NCBI RefSeq assembly: GCF_003203515.1
Contig: NZ_BGNG01000002.1
Location: 186,001-250,000, forward strand
DNA from: Glaciecola sp. KUL10
Lineage (GTDB): Bacteria > Pseudomonadota > Gammaproteobacteria > Enterobacterales > Alteromonadaceae
Direction: 5' to 3'
DNA: 64,000 nt
Part shown: in pieces, positions 46,219 to 56,035 of the stretch
Layout: every line of letters starts with the position of its first letter
Position numbering within the stretch: the stretch's first letter is position 1
The notes under the pieces: model-generated
Databases searched by the model: none
Told to the model about the DNA's origin: nothing
The model's input: only the letters and a program-made list of their open reading frames with translations
Translations under genes and position numbers: made by a program

Positions 46219-47997
46219 CTATTCTAAACGCTTTTTCACGTAAGACCCAGGAGCATCCATAATTGAAGGTAACTCAGGATGCTCACCTGGGACAGGTGGT
46301 TTGATTTTCTTGCCTGATGTGCCTTCCATCCACTGGTGCCAATCCGGCCACCATGAGCCTTTATTCTCAATCGCACCCGCTTGCCATTCTTCAGGTGTTT
46401 CTGGCAATTCGTCATTTGTCCAATGCGGGTATTTTCCACCTTTTGTTGGGTTGATAACGCCTGCCAAATGCCCTGACCCCGCGAGTACAAAGCGCACTGG
46501 CCCTTGAATCAGTTTTGTGCCCTCATAAGCACCCTGCCAAAGCACGATATGGTCAGCGACAGTCGATAAGAAATAAGTGGGCACATCGATATTTCTAAAG
46601 TCTATCGGTACACCATCAATTGAAACGGTGCCAGCATCTTTTAATACGTTATCCCAATAGGTCAGTTTTAAGTACTGTTTCAAGCAACTTGCGGTTATGT
46701 TTGTTGAGTCACTATTCCAATAAAGAATATCGAAAGGTGCGGGATCTTTGCCTTTTAAATAATTATCAATAAAAAATGACCAAAATAGGCTGTTTTCACG
46801 AAGTAGACTGAAACTCATGCCAATGATTCGGCCATCAAAAACACCTTTAACATCGGCATTTTGTTCTATTAACGGCATCATTTCCTCACTGAAATAGTTG
46901 CCTACTTCGCCAGGCTGGTTGAAGTCTAATAGAGTCGTAAGCAAAGTCAGGGACGCAATCGATTCATCACCGATAGCTCGAAGATAAGCTACGGTAGTTG
47001 AAAGAAGTGTTCCACCTACACAAAAACCCGTTGCGTTAACTTTGGGTTGTCCAGTGACTGTTTTGATTTGTTCTAAGGCGGCTAAGGGGCCTTTTCGCAT
47101 GTAATCGACAAAGTTATTGTCGGCCAACTCAGCATCTGGATTTACCCAAGAAATGATAAAAGTTGAATAGCCGTCATCGAGCAGACCTTTGACCAGTGAT
47201 TTCTTTTCATCTAAATCCATCACATAATATTTATTGATAAACGGTGGCACAACCAATACTGGTGTTTCGAAGCATTTTGATTGCGTAGGTTGATAATGAA
47301 TAAGTTGGATAAGTTCGTTTTGATAAATAACTTTACCGGGTGTCGTCGCGAGATTCTCTCCTATTTCAAAGGCGGAAGAATCAGTTTGCCTCATTTTAAA
47401 GGCTTCTAGAGGACTTTGTTCTAAGTCCTCTAAAAAGTTCTGCATACCTTTAACCAAGTTTTGCCCTTGGCTATTAATTATTTCCTCACATACTTCCGGA
47501 TTGGTGAGTACAAAGTTGGAAGGCGAGAGTGAATTGACGTATTGACGAGTGAAAAACTGTGCTTTTTCTTTTTCTTTTTCGTCTTCAAATTCTATGGCGT
47601 CTATCATTCCTCCCATCATCTTTGCATTGATTAGGTAAGATTCTTTGATGTAGTTAAAAACTGGGTTTTCTTCCCACTCATTGTGTGAAAAACGACGGTC
47701 CTTGCTTTTTGTTGCACTTTTGTTTTCAAGCTTTTCCCCCATCATTGCGCGCGATGCTTGCTGCCACAGGTCGCTTTGCTCCTGCATGTACTGCATCTGG
47801 TGTTGAATAAGTTTATTAGGATCAACTTTGACATTGCCTTCGAGTAATTTACTTAGTTTACTCGGATCAAACATCGATGATGGAACTTGCCCCGCGTCTT
47901 TCGACATCCCACGAAGCAGTATTTCCTTCGCGAATTCGTTAAACACGCTTGCGTACTTTTCAATATATTGTAATACCTGTGTGTCGTCCGTACCCAT
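46219..47997 (-). CDS. phaC: Class I polyhydroxyalkanoate synthase
   Basis: 592 residues, the size of class I enzymes. Lipase-like box GFCVGGT with catalytic Cys326; catalytic Asp in the STVADHIVLWQG stretch and His in LAGSGHLAGVINP. Polymerises (R)-3-hydroxybutyryl-CoA on the granule surface. Ribosome-binding site AGGGAA before ATG. Stands alone, 11 kb from phaB and 6 kb from phaR/phasins, unlike the usual phaCAB layout. Confidence 0.95.
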   Translation of the reverse strand: MGTDDTQVLQYIEKYASVFNEFAKEILLRGMSKDAGQVPSSMFDPSKLSKLLEGNVKVDPNKLIQHQMQYMQEQSDLWQQASRAMMGEKLENKSATKSKDRRFSHNEWEENPVFNYIKESYLINAKMMGGMIDAIEFEDEKEKEKAQFFTRQYVNSLSPSNFVLTNPEVCEEIINSQGQNLVKGMQNFLEDLEQSPLEAFKMRQTDSSAFEIGENLATTPGKVIYQNELIQLIHYQPTQSKCFETPVLVVPPFINKYYVMDLDEKKSLVKGLLDDGYSTFIISWVNPDAELADNNFVDYMRKGPLAALEQIKTVTGQPKVNATGFCVGGTLLSTTVAYLRAIGDESIASLTLLTTLLDFNQPGEVGNYFSEEMMPLIEQNADVKGVFDGRIIGMSFSLLRENSLFWSFFIDNYLKGKDPAPFDILYWNSDSTNITASCLKQYLKLTYWDNVLKDAGTVSIDGVPIDFRNIDVPTYFLSTVADHIVLWQGAYEGTKLIQGPVRFVLAGSGHLAGVINPTKGGKYPHWTNDELPETPEEWQAGAIENKGSWWPDWHQWMEGTSGKKIKPPVPGEHPELPSIMDAPGSYVKKRLE

Positions 47998-48094
47998 GGT
48001 GATTCCCTAGATGCCTTTTGTGAACTTTTAGATTAAGATCATGCCTAATGAAAATCCACCTTTTTAGACCAAGGTACTAGGTTTTCATCATTTT

Positions 48095-50473
48095 ATGCCC
48101 TTTAAAAAACATGGGCATCGCATAAATACTCGCTACAGAGAACACTATAATTTGAAAATATTACAAACATTATTATCGCTTTTGTTAACTCCGTTCAGAT
48201 GGATAAAACGTCATTTTTTCAAGTTATTTGTGGTTGCCAGCGTGGGACTTTGTGGCTACTTGGTCTTTTTAGATGCTCACGTAAAAAAGCGCTTCGAGGG
48301 TAATAAGTGGGAAGTACCTGTTCAGGTTTATGCTAGACCCTTGCTGCTAAACATCGATCAGGAAATTAGTATTCAAGAACTGAAAGATGAACTTGATTTG
48401 CTAGGTTATCGCAGAGTGCCAAGCGTTGAGCAGACAGGAGAGTTTAGCCAGTATGCAGGCCAAATAGAAATAAAAAGAAGGGCATTTCATTTCCCTGGAC
48501 AAGACGAAGACCACAAACATTTAATGATTACATGGGATAGCAACCGGATCAAAACCATTCGCAATCTTGATACCCGAAGATCCATGCAGCAAGTCCGACT
48601 CGAACCTTGGTTGGTTGCCCGTATGGTCAATGGGCTTGAAGAAGATCGCATGTTGGTGTCTAACGACGATATACCCGTTTTATTGAAGCAGGCTTTGATT
48701 ACGGTAGAGGACCGAGATTTTTATCAGCACTTTGGCGTTGCACCGTTGTCAATAGCGCGCGCATTAGTTGCGAATCTAACTGCCGGCCGAACTGTTCAAG
48801 GTGGCAGTACGCTTACTCAGCAACTTGCTAAAAACTTTTTTCTCACCAGAGAGCGATCTTACACAAGAAAGTTAAAAGAAGCGTTAATGGCATTGGTGAT
48901 TGATTTTAGGTATTCCAAAGAGGAGATTCTTCATGCTTACATCAATGAGGTGTTTCTTGGGCAAAACGGCGCAGTTGCGGTGCATGGCTTTGGTTTAGCC
49001 AGTCATTTTTACTTTAATAAACCTCTGCCTGAGTTAACGGTACCAGAAATTGCGACCTTGGTCGGTATGGTGAAAGGGCCATCTTACTACCACCCAAAGC
49101 GTCAACACATTCGAGCTATTGAACGGCGAAATTTAGTTTTACGTTTATTATTCGAGGCAGAACAGCTCACCAAAAATGAATATCAAGTTTATGTTAATCA
49201 ACCACTTAAAACGACAAAAAATATTAGCTTAGCCAGTGGAAAACATCCTGCGTTTATGCAAAAAGTGAGACAGGAACTCACACAAGTAGTGGGGGATGAC
49301 GATGCGCTGATGTCAGGAATTAAGGTGTTTACGACACTTGATATCAACGCTCAACGCCGAGCTGAGCAAGCACTAAGGCAACAGGTCGATAAAATATCCA
49401 AAGCGCGAAACAAGCCCAAGTTAGAAGGGGCGATGGTCGTCAGTGATATAAAGACTGGCGGTATACGAGCAATCGTGGGAGGTAAACAAACACAATATGC
49501 AGGTTTTAACCGAGCGTTAAACGCCCAACGCCCAATTGGATCCTTGGTTAAGCCAGCAGTGTATTTAACCGCATTAGAGGACCCTGCTAATTACAACCTT
49601 GCGACCTTGCTGGAAGACAAGCCTGTCAAAATGAAAAGTACAGGTGGTCAATTATGGGAACCACTAAATGCAGATAAGAAATTTAGGGGGCAGGTGCCGC
49701 TAATTGATGCCATCACCAAGTCGTATAATGTACCCAGTGTAAAATTAGGTATGACAGTAGGCTTAGGTGAAGTTGCATATACACTTCAACGATTAGGTGT
49801 TAATGCGAGCATAAAACAGGTGCCTGCACTGACCTTAGGCGCGCTTGATCTGTCTCCATTACAGGTCAACCAAATGTACCAAACAATTGCGAACAATGGA
49901 CTTATGACAGAATTGCACTCTTTGAGTGCGGTGAGTACACACGACGATATTCTACTTTGGCAAAGGCAGTTGTTGTCTGAACAAAGAAGTAGTGCACCGG
50001 CTGCATATCTCATTAATTACGCATTGCACAAAGTGACACTAGACGGTACTGCAAAACAAATAAAACGAAGCTTTCCTTCTATCAATATGGCAGGTAAAAC
50101 AGGCACAACGAATGATTATAGGGATTCTTGGTTTGCTGGCTTTGATCGCAATTTAGTGACCAGTATATGGATGGGGGCGGATGATAATACTCAAGTAGGT
50201 CTATCTGGTGCTAGCGGCGCAATGCAAGTCTTTATTGCGTTTCAAAAGCAACAATCACCTAAGAACCTCTCAAGACGATTTCCAGCCGAACTCGGCATCG
50301 CTCATTTTGATAAGGCGACAGGTAGTCTGTCTGCACCCGGATGTGGTGATATTATGAGCGTTCCTGCAATTTTGAGTGCACTTCCCGCAACATCTAAACC
50401 TTGCGCCGGTCAAAAAGCAACCCCCGAATTAAAACCCAAAAAGAAATCGTTTTGGGAAAAGTTATTTGGTTAG
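48095..50473 (+). CDS. mrcB: Penicillin-binding protein 1b, bifunctional
   Basis: 792 residues. Cytoplasmic basic tail, one membrane helix (about 44-65), UB2H domain (about 75-165), GT51 glycosyltransferase with EDRDFYQHFGV, GGSTLTQQLAKNFF and the downstream KEEILHAYINEVFLGQ, then the transpeptidase with SxxK in GSLVKP, SxN in SYN and KTGTTND. UB2H is where the lipoprotein LpoB docks in E. coli, and it is a gammaproteobacterial trait. Builds and cross-links glycan strands at the inner membrane. The C-terminal tail is short and lysine-rich. Confidence 0.96.
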   Translation: MPFKKHGHRINTRYREHYNLKILQTLLSLLLTPFRWIKRHFFKLFVVASVGLCGYLVFLDAHVKKRFEGNKWEVPVQVYARPLLLNIDQEISIQELKDELDLLGYRRVPSVEQTGEFSQYAGQIEIKRRAFHFPGQDEDHKHLMITWDSNRIKTIRNLDTRRSMQQVRLEPWLVARMVNGLEEDRMLVSNDDIPVLLKQALITVEDRDFYQHFGVAPLSIARALVANLTAGRTVQGGSTLTQQLAKNFFLTRERSYTRKLKEALMALVIDFRYSKEEILHAYINEVFLGQNGAVAVHGFGLASHFYFNKPLPELTVPEIATLVGMVKGPSYYHPKRQHIRAIERRNLVLRLLFEAEQLTKNEYQVYVNQPLKTTKNISLASGKHPAFMQKVRQELTQVVGDDDALMSGIKVFTTLDINAQRRAEQALRQQVDKISKARNKPKLEGAMVVSDIKTGGIRAIVGGKQTQYAGFNRALNAQRPIGSLVKPAVYLTALEDPANYNLATLLEDKPVKMKSTGGQLWEPLNADKKFRGQVPLIDAITKSYNVPSVKLGMTVGLGEVAYTLQRLGVNASIKQVPALTLGALDLSPLQVNQMYQTIANNGLMTELHSLSAVSTHDDILLWQRQLLSEQRSSAPAAYLINYALHKVTLDGTAKQIKRSFPSINMAGKTGTTNDYRDSWFAGFDRNLVTSIWMGADDNTQVGLSGASGAMQVFIAFQKQQSPKNLSRRFPAELGIAHFDKATGSLSAPGCGDIMSVPAILSALPATSKPCAGQKATPELKPKKKSFWEKLFG

Positions 50474-50597
50474 CGAAAATTATACTTTAGCAACAAACCT
50501 TTTCTGCATTACTTCATCGGGTATCTAACCCTTTCATTTGAATCTAACTCTTCATGGTGCTAGGTGTGTGTTTTATTTTGGTGCGCCACTCCAGTTT

Positions 50598-50614
50598 TGC
50601 ACATTAATGGTGCG
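50598..50614 (+). promoter_or_regulatory. NtrC-binding site upstream of glnK
   Basis: TGCAC-N5-TGGTGC matches the enteric NtrC consensus in both half-sites. A further half-site TGGTGC lies at 50577-50582. Both are 65-100 bp upstream of the -24/-12 promoter, the usual place for an enhancer. Confidence 0.75.
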
Positions 50615-50677
50615 ATAAATTGTATCAAATTGTTTCCTGGAATCGCTAATTGTATGAATTATATGGATTTATAAATC

Positions 50678-50692
50678 TGGCACTGGTTTTGT
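50678..50692 (+). promoter_or_regulatory. Sigma-54 (-24/-12) promoter of glnK-amtB
   Basis: TGGCAC at 50678-50683 and TTGT at 50689-50692 place GG and the -12 G ten bases apart, as sigma-54 requires. The -12 element has GT instead of GC. Confidence 0.8.
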
Positions 50693-50736
50693 ATTACTTC
50701 GGCATCGGGAACAAAAATAATTACTTAAGTAACTAG

Positions 50737-51084
<348 letters not shown>

Positions 51085-51113
51085 GTCGATTTTAGGAATA
51101 CTGGAGAACAATC

Positions 51114-52361
51114 ATGGAAATCACTTTTGAATTAGGGTACGCACTAGATACCTTTTACTTTTTAATCTGCGGCGCACTAGTAATGTGGATGGCGGCAGGT
51201 TTCTCAATGTTAGAAGCGGGTCTTGTACGCGCAAAAAACACCACTGAAATCTTAACTAAAAACATCGCGCTATATGCAATCGCTTGTATCATGTACATGG
51301 TATGTGGTTACAGCATCATGTATGGCGGCGGTGAATTCACTCTGTTCCTTAGCGGAATTACAGGTGACGGCGCAACAGGCGTAGCTGAAGATCCAGCGAC
51401 ATACGCGCCTTCTGCTGACTTCTTCTTCCAAGTTGTATTCGTAGCAACAGCAATGTCAATCGTATCTGGTGCGGTTGCTGAGCGTATGAAGCTTTGGGCT
51501 TTCCTAGCGTTCGCAGTTGTTATGTGTGGTTTCATCTACCCAATGCAAGGTGCTTGGACTTGGGGCGGTGCAGCTGTATTTGGTATGTACACGCTTGGCG
51601 ACCTAGGTTTCTCTGACTTTGCAGGTTCTGGTATCGTTCACATGGCAGGTGCTTCAGCAGCGCTAGCTGGCGTGCTTGTTCTTGGAGCTCGTAAAGGCAA
51701 ATACACCGCTGATGGCAAAATCAACGCTATCCCAGGTGCAAATTTACCACTCGCTGCACTAGGTACATTCATCTTATGGATGGGTTGGTTCGGATTCAAC
51801 GGCGGTTCTGTTTTAGCAACAGCATCTGTTGAAAGTGCAAACTCAGTTGCAGTTGTATTCATGAATACTAACGCTGCAGCAGCAGGCGGTACAGTAGCAG
51901 CTCTACTATTAGCTCGCGTATTGTTTGGTAAAGCTGACTTAACAATGGCATTGAACGGCGCATTGGCTGGTCTAGTTGCAATCACTGCTGAACCTTCTAC
52001 TCCAACTCCACTACAAGCAACTATCTTTGGTGCACTTGGTGGCGTATTAGTCGTATTCAGTATCACAACGCTTGATAAGCTTAAAATTGATGATCCAGTA
52101 GGTGCTATCTCTGTTCACGGTGTTGTTGGTCTTCTTGGTCTATTGCTTGTACCACTAACTAACGAAGGTGCTAAGTTCTCTGGTCAGCTAATTGGCGCAG
52201 TGACTATCTTTGTATGGGTATTCGCAGTGAGTATGGTTGTTTGGTTAGCACTTAAAGCTGTCATGGGCGTAAGAGTTAGCGAAGAAGAAGAGTTCGAAGG
52301 TGTGGATATGGCTGAGTGTGGTCTTGAAGCTTACCCTGACTTTACAAGCAACCGTTCGTAA
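51114..52361 (+). CDS. amtB: Ammonium transporter AmtB
   Basis: 415 residues, eleven helices. Conserved pore elements: FQVVFVATAMSIVSGAVAERMK, the twin-His helices (GIVHMAGASAALAGV and ISVHGVVGLLGLL) and GWFGFNGGS. No N-terminal signal peptide is seen, as in short Amt proteins. Conducts ammonium across the inner membrane and is plugged by GlnK. Same transcript as glnK, closed by a strong terminator. Confidence 0.96.
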   Translation: MEITFELGYALDTFYFLICGALVMWMAAGFSMLEAGLVRAKNTTEILTKNIALYAIACIMYMVCGYSIMYGGGEFTLFLSGITGDGATGVAEDPATYAPSADFFFQVVFVATAMSIVSGAVAERMKLWAFLAFAVVMCGFIYPMQGAWTWGGAAVFGMYTLGDLGFSDFAGSGIVHMAGASAALAGVLVLGARKGKYTADGKINAIPGANLPLAALGTFILWMGWFGFNGGSVLATASVESANSVAVVFMNTNAAAAGGTVAALLLARVLFGKADLTMALNGALAGLVAITAEPSTPTPLQATIFGALGGVLVVFSITTLDKLKIDDPVGAISVHGVVGLLGLLLVPLTNEGAKFSGQLIGAVTIFVWVFAVSMVVWLALKAVMGVRVSEEEEFEGVDMAECGLEAYPDFTSNRS

Positions 52362-52432
52362 ATAGGTTTGTGTGTGTAACAGGCTGGTTCATAATAAAAG
52401 CAATAAAGAATCAGCCTGCTTTTACAACTCCG

Positions 52433-52466
52433 AAGCCCTTTAAGTGAAAACTTAAAGGGCTTTTTT
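52433..52466 (+). terminator. Terminator of glnK-amtB
   Basis: 13-bp stem AAGCCCTTTAAGT with its complement, GAAA tetraloop, T6 run. A second, weaker inverted repeat (AGGCTG/CAGCCT) lies upstream at 52381-52417. Confidence 0.95.
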
Positions 52467-52581
52467 CTGTTTTGTGTGCCGGTTTTATAGTGGGATGTCA
52501 TTAGTTCGATGATAGATAGCGCTTCTTTGCTTGATAGCACATTCAGCATCCTAGTAGGCGCTTTGGAAAAGGAAGGGTGTA

Positions 52582-53046
52582 ATGAATTATTCAACATCAT
52601 GCTCTTGTGGCAAAGTCAAAGTTGTCACCAAATTCCCATCGCCAATAGAAGAGTATCAGGCACGTGAATGTGACTGCGATTTTTGCACATTACGTGGTCT
52701 TGCTTACCTCTCCGATGTATACGGTACTATCTATTTCTCGCCTAAAGATACAATGAACCAACTTAAACAAAGTTCAGGTCAAGCTACGTTTTGGGAGTGC
52801 GATAACTGCCACGATGTTGTTGCAGTTACGACCGAGAAAAATGGAGAAGTTAGAAGCGCAATTGGTTTATATGGGTTATTTTTTATTGTTCAAATCATTG
52901 CTCTAGGAGTAGAAGATCAAACAAAGTTCGGTTGGACGTGGATTTTAGTTTTTATAACAGTTCCTGTAGGAGTTTTGGTAGGTGGTGTTTTGGGATATTT
53001 CATGTCCATAAAACTTCAGGAAAACTTTAACTCGGTTTTTAAATAA
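52582..53046 (+). CDS. GFA-like zinc domain protein with C-terminal membrane helices
   Basis: 154 residues, start behind AAGGAAGGG. Residues 1-95 resemble the GFA/CENP-V fold: CSCGKVKV, CDCDFCTLRG and CDNCHDVVAV provide the cysteines for two zinc sites. Residues about 95-145 hold two hydrophobic helices (GLYGLFFIVQIIALGV, WILVFITVPVGVLVGGVLGYF). Typical GFA proteins are soluble, so the membrane tail is odd. Family members are annotated as glutathione-dependent formaldehyde-activating, but that function is doubtful for many. Alone between amtB and ggt. Confidence 0.72.
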   Translation: MNYSTSCSCGKVKVVTKFPSPIEEYQARECDCDFCTLRGLAYLSDVYGTIYFSPKDTMNQLKQSSGQATFWECDNCHDVVAVTTEKNGEVRSAIGLYGLFFIVQIIALGVEDQTKFGWTWILVFITVPVGVLVGGVLGYFMSIKLQENFNSVFK

Positions 53047-53166
53047 TTTTAACCGCTTGTGCGTAAAATAGCTGTTTTCAACAGTGGAAGGCAAATAGCC
53101 TATAAACTTCTCATTTCTTTACCACTTCTTTACCATTTGCAGATACAATGCTAAAAAGTAATCAGC

Positions 53167-53219
53167 GTTAGCTTGTCTGAAGCTAACAATGATTAGCCTT
53201 GTGTTTACTAGGCTTTTTG
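53167..53219 (+). ncRNA. Two adjacent hairpins, possible small RNA end or terminator
   Basis: GTTAGCTT (53167-53174) pairs perfectly with AAGCTAAC (53180-53187). Just after it AGCCT (53195-53199) pairs with AGGCT (53210-53214), followed by T5. Together they look like the 3' end of a short transcript. They could belong to the GFA-like gene or be an independent sRNA. No promoter was proven. Confidence 0.3.
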
Positions 53220-53277
53220 CTCAAAAATTCAGTAATAAAATAGTACTCATAAAACAAATAATAAAAAGTTGAACACT

Positions 53278-55005
53278 ATGTATACAAGCGCCACTTTCTC
53301 AACATCTACGCTCTTATTTTTAAGTAAAGTGCTAATCACAAGCGCACTTTTTGCTATCAGTGCGCACACCATTGCTTACGATAGAATCACTGGCGAGCCT
53401 TTTGCCAGTCGGTCTGAAGTGATTGCACAAAACGGTATGGTTGCGACCAGTCAGCCACTTGCTACCCAAGTCGCTTTAGATGTGCTCAAGCAAGGCGGTA
53501 ATGCGATTGACGCAGCCATCGCTGCTAACGCAATGTTGGGCTTGGTCGAACCGACGGGCTGTGGTATCGGCGGCGATTTGTTTGCCATTGTTTGGGATGC
53601 AAAAACAAAAAGGCTTCACGGTTTAAATGCATCTGGACGCTCTCCTAAAAGTCTCACGATGGACTACTTTAAGGAGCAAAGGTTGGAAAAAATACCCGCA
53701 TTTGGCGCGCTACCGGTATCTGTTCCTGGCGCGGTTGATGGGTGGTTTATGCTAAATGAGCGTTTTGGCAGCAAATCAATGCAAGAATTACTTTCTCCTG
53801 CGATTGCTTATGCTCGAAATGGCTTCCCAGTTTCTGAGCTTATTGCTTATTACTTTGAACGCAATCAAGCGCGTATCGGTGAATACCCTGGTTTCAACGA
53901 AACATTCACGATAAATGGTAAAACACCTCGCAAGGGGCAAATCTTCAAGAATCCAAATCTAGCCACCACTTATGAAAAGATAGCGACAGGCGGCCGAGAT
54001 GCGTTTTACAAAGGTGATATTGCTCGCACAATAGGCGCGTTTATGAAGTCTCAAGGAGGCTTTTTATCCTATGACGATATGGCTTCTCACACCTCAAATT
54101 GGATTGACCCAGTTTCAAGTAACTACCGTGGCTATGATGTATGGGAGTTACCACCCAATGGACAGGGTATTGCAGCTTTGCAAATACTAAATGTATTGGA
54201 GTTGTATGATATCGAAGGCATGGAAAGAGATTCGGCAGAATTTGTACATACCTTTGTAGAGGCTAAAAAGCTGGCGTTTGAAGACAGGGCTAAGTACTAC
54301 GCTGATCCTGAGTTTAACGAAATTCCAGTTGATTGGTTGATTTCTAAGGGCTATGCCAAGCAAAGACAAAAGCTGATTAATCCCTATAAAGCTTCAAGGC
54401 GCTTGGATGCTGGTAAAAATGATGGCGATACTATTTATCTGACGGTTGCAGACAAAGACGGCAATATGGTTTCATTGATTCAAAGCAATTATCGCGGAAT
54501 GGGATCGGGGATGATTCCTACCGATTTAGGGTTTGTGTTACAAAATAGAGGTGAAATGTTTGCCCTAGACGAGAACCACTTCAATTCATATGCACCGGGT
54601 AAACGCCCATTTCATACGATTATTCCCGCTTTTATTACCCGCAATAATCAGCCAATGATGAGCTTCGGTGTCATGGGCGGCGGCACTCAACCACAAATGC
54701 ATGCTCAGATAATCGTCAATATGATTGATTTTGGTATGAATCTACAAGAGGCAGGTGACGCTCCTCGTATTCTTCACTCTGGCTCAAGTCAACCTGAGGG
54801 CGACATCATGACCGATGGTGGGTATATCAGTCTCGAATCAGGATTCTCTCAAAAAACGCGTCGCGAATTGATGAAAATGGGGCATAGTATTCGAGATGTG
54901 AATGGCGCCTTTGGTGGGTATCAGGCAATCATGCGAGATAATAAATCAGGCGTGTATTACGGTGCGTCAGAAACGCGTAAAGACGGGCAAGCAGCAGGAT
55001 ATTAA
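53278..55005 (+). CDS. ggt: Gamma-glutamyltransferase
   Basis: 575 residues from ATG 53278; a TTG nine bases upstream is also possible. Signal peptide about 1-33. The nucleophilic Thr that starts the small subunit after self-cleavage is in GDTIYLTVADKDGNMVS, and the glycine-rich GVMGGGTQPQMHAQ oxyanion region is intact. Hydrolyses or transfers the gamma-glutamyl group of glutathione in the periplasm. The stop overlaps the start of the DyP gene by one base. Confidence 0.93.
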   Translation: MYTSATFSTSTLLFLSKVLITSALFAISAHTIAYDRITGEPFASRSEVIAQNGMVATSQPLATQVALDVLKQGGNAIDAAIAANAMLGLVEPTGCGIGGDLFAIVWDAKTKRLHGLNASGRSPKSLTMDYFKEQRLEKIPAFGALPVSVPGAVDGWFMLNERFGSKSMQELLSPAIAYARNGFPVSELIAYYFERNQARIGEYPGFNETFTINGKTPRKGQIFKNPNLATTYEKIATGGRDAFYKGDIARTIGAFMKSQGGFLSYDDMASHTSNWIDPVSSNYRGYDVWELPPNGQGIAALQILNVLELYDIEGMERDSAEFVHTFVEAKKLAFEDRAKYYADPEFNEIPVDWLISKGYAKQRQKLINPYKASRRLDAGKNDGDTIYLTVADKDGNMVSLIQSNYRGMGSGMIPTDLGFVLQNRGEMFALDENHFNSYAPGKRPFHTIIPAFITRNNQPMMSFGVMGGGTQPQMHAQIIVNMIDFGMNLQEAGDAPRILHSGSSQPEGDIMTDGGYISLESGFSQKTRRELMKMGHSIRDVNGAFGGYQAIMRDNKSGVYYGASETRKDGQAAGY

Positions 55006-55964
55006 TGGCACAAGCTCAAAAAGGAATAGTTGCAGAGCCTAATCTGCATGCTCAGTATTTAATGTTTAACGTAGTAGATGACGAACTTTCTGTCATGCGT
55101 GAAAAACTAGCACGTGTGCTCGATTTGTTCGATTACTACGATGAAGAGCATTATGAAGCGATGGTGTCTGGTGTCATTGGTATTGGTAACTCATTTTGGA
55201 ATGAGATTTATCCGGGGGCGACACCCCGCGAATTAGCACCTTTTCCAGATATGCAGTGCGAAGATCGCTGTGCGCCTGTTCTTCAAGCCGACTTGTTTAT
55301 TCAAATTAGAGCTGACCGCTTAGACATTGTTCATCAAATGAGCATCGAAGTGCTTGAACTGCTCAAACTTCATGTCGAACTGGTTGAGCAAGTTCGCGCG
55401 TTTCGCTACTTGGATGGTCGCGACCTGACGGGCTTTATTGATGCAGACGATAACCCACGCGGCATGAAGAAATTTGATGTAGCGGTTATCGGAGACGATG
55501 ATATCGAGTTTGCTGGTGGCAGCTACATTCATATTCAACGATATCGACATGATATGGCACGCTGGAATACCCTATCTGAAAAGCGCCAAGAACAAGTGAT
55601 TGGGCGCACGAAAGAACACAATTTGCCTGTGGTGGATAGCGGTTTATCTTCTCATACGCACCGCACAAAGCTTTTGCGTCATGGCAAATACCCCACCTTG
55701 TTAAAGCAAAGCATGCCCTACGGTAATATGTCCGTGCAGGGGCTGTTTTATGTGGCATGTTCAAATGACGGACAAGCGTTTAAAGACGTGCTTTATAGTC
55801 GTATATTTGGTGATGAGAACGGTAACTACGATCGGTTTTTAGATTACACAAGCGCTGAAACTGGCGCAGCATTTTTTGCGCCTTCGATTCAGTTTATTAA
55901 GCGTAGCGCAGTTTCTCAAACAGTCGATGATATGCTGAGTAGCCAAATCGATTTTGATGAATAA
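55005..55964 (+). CDS. DyP-type heme peroxidase
   Basis: 319 residues. The family motif GFxDGTxNP appears as GFIDADDNPRG, with the catalytic Asp kept but G-to-A and T-to-D changes next to it; the proximal His is likely in LSSHTHRTK and the distal Arg in YIHIQRYRHDM. Resembles the YfeX group (DyP type B). No signal peptide, so cytoplasmic. Translationally coupled to ggt (TAATG), which hints at a shared oxidative or thiol-stress role; that is inference. Confidence 0.9.
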   Translation: MAQAQKGIVAEPNLHAQYLMFNVVDDELSVMREKLARVLDLFDYYDEEHYEAMVSGVIGIGNSFWNEIYPGATPRELAPFPDMQCEDRCAPVLQADLFIQIRADRLDIVHQMSIEVLELLKLHVELVEQVRAFRYLDGRDLTGFIDADDNPRGMKKFDVAVIGDDDIEFAGGSYIHIQRYRHDMARWNTLSEKRQEQVIGRTKEHNLPVVDSGLSSHTHRTKLLRHGKYPTLLKQSMPYGNMSVQGLFYVACSNDGQAFKDVLYSRIFGDENGNYDRFLDYTSAETGAAFFAPSIQFIKRSAVSQTVDDMLSSQIDFDE

Positions 55965-56035
55965 GGCGTATTAAGCGTTACCAGTAAACATGGCCTGCGA
56001 GCTAAATTGTTAAGCAAAAATAGGGTAAAGCAGAA

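Noticed and set aside
51638-52066. Leftward 142-codon frame inside amtB
   Set aside because: Antisense of an intact, well-conserved transporter gene.
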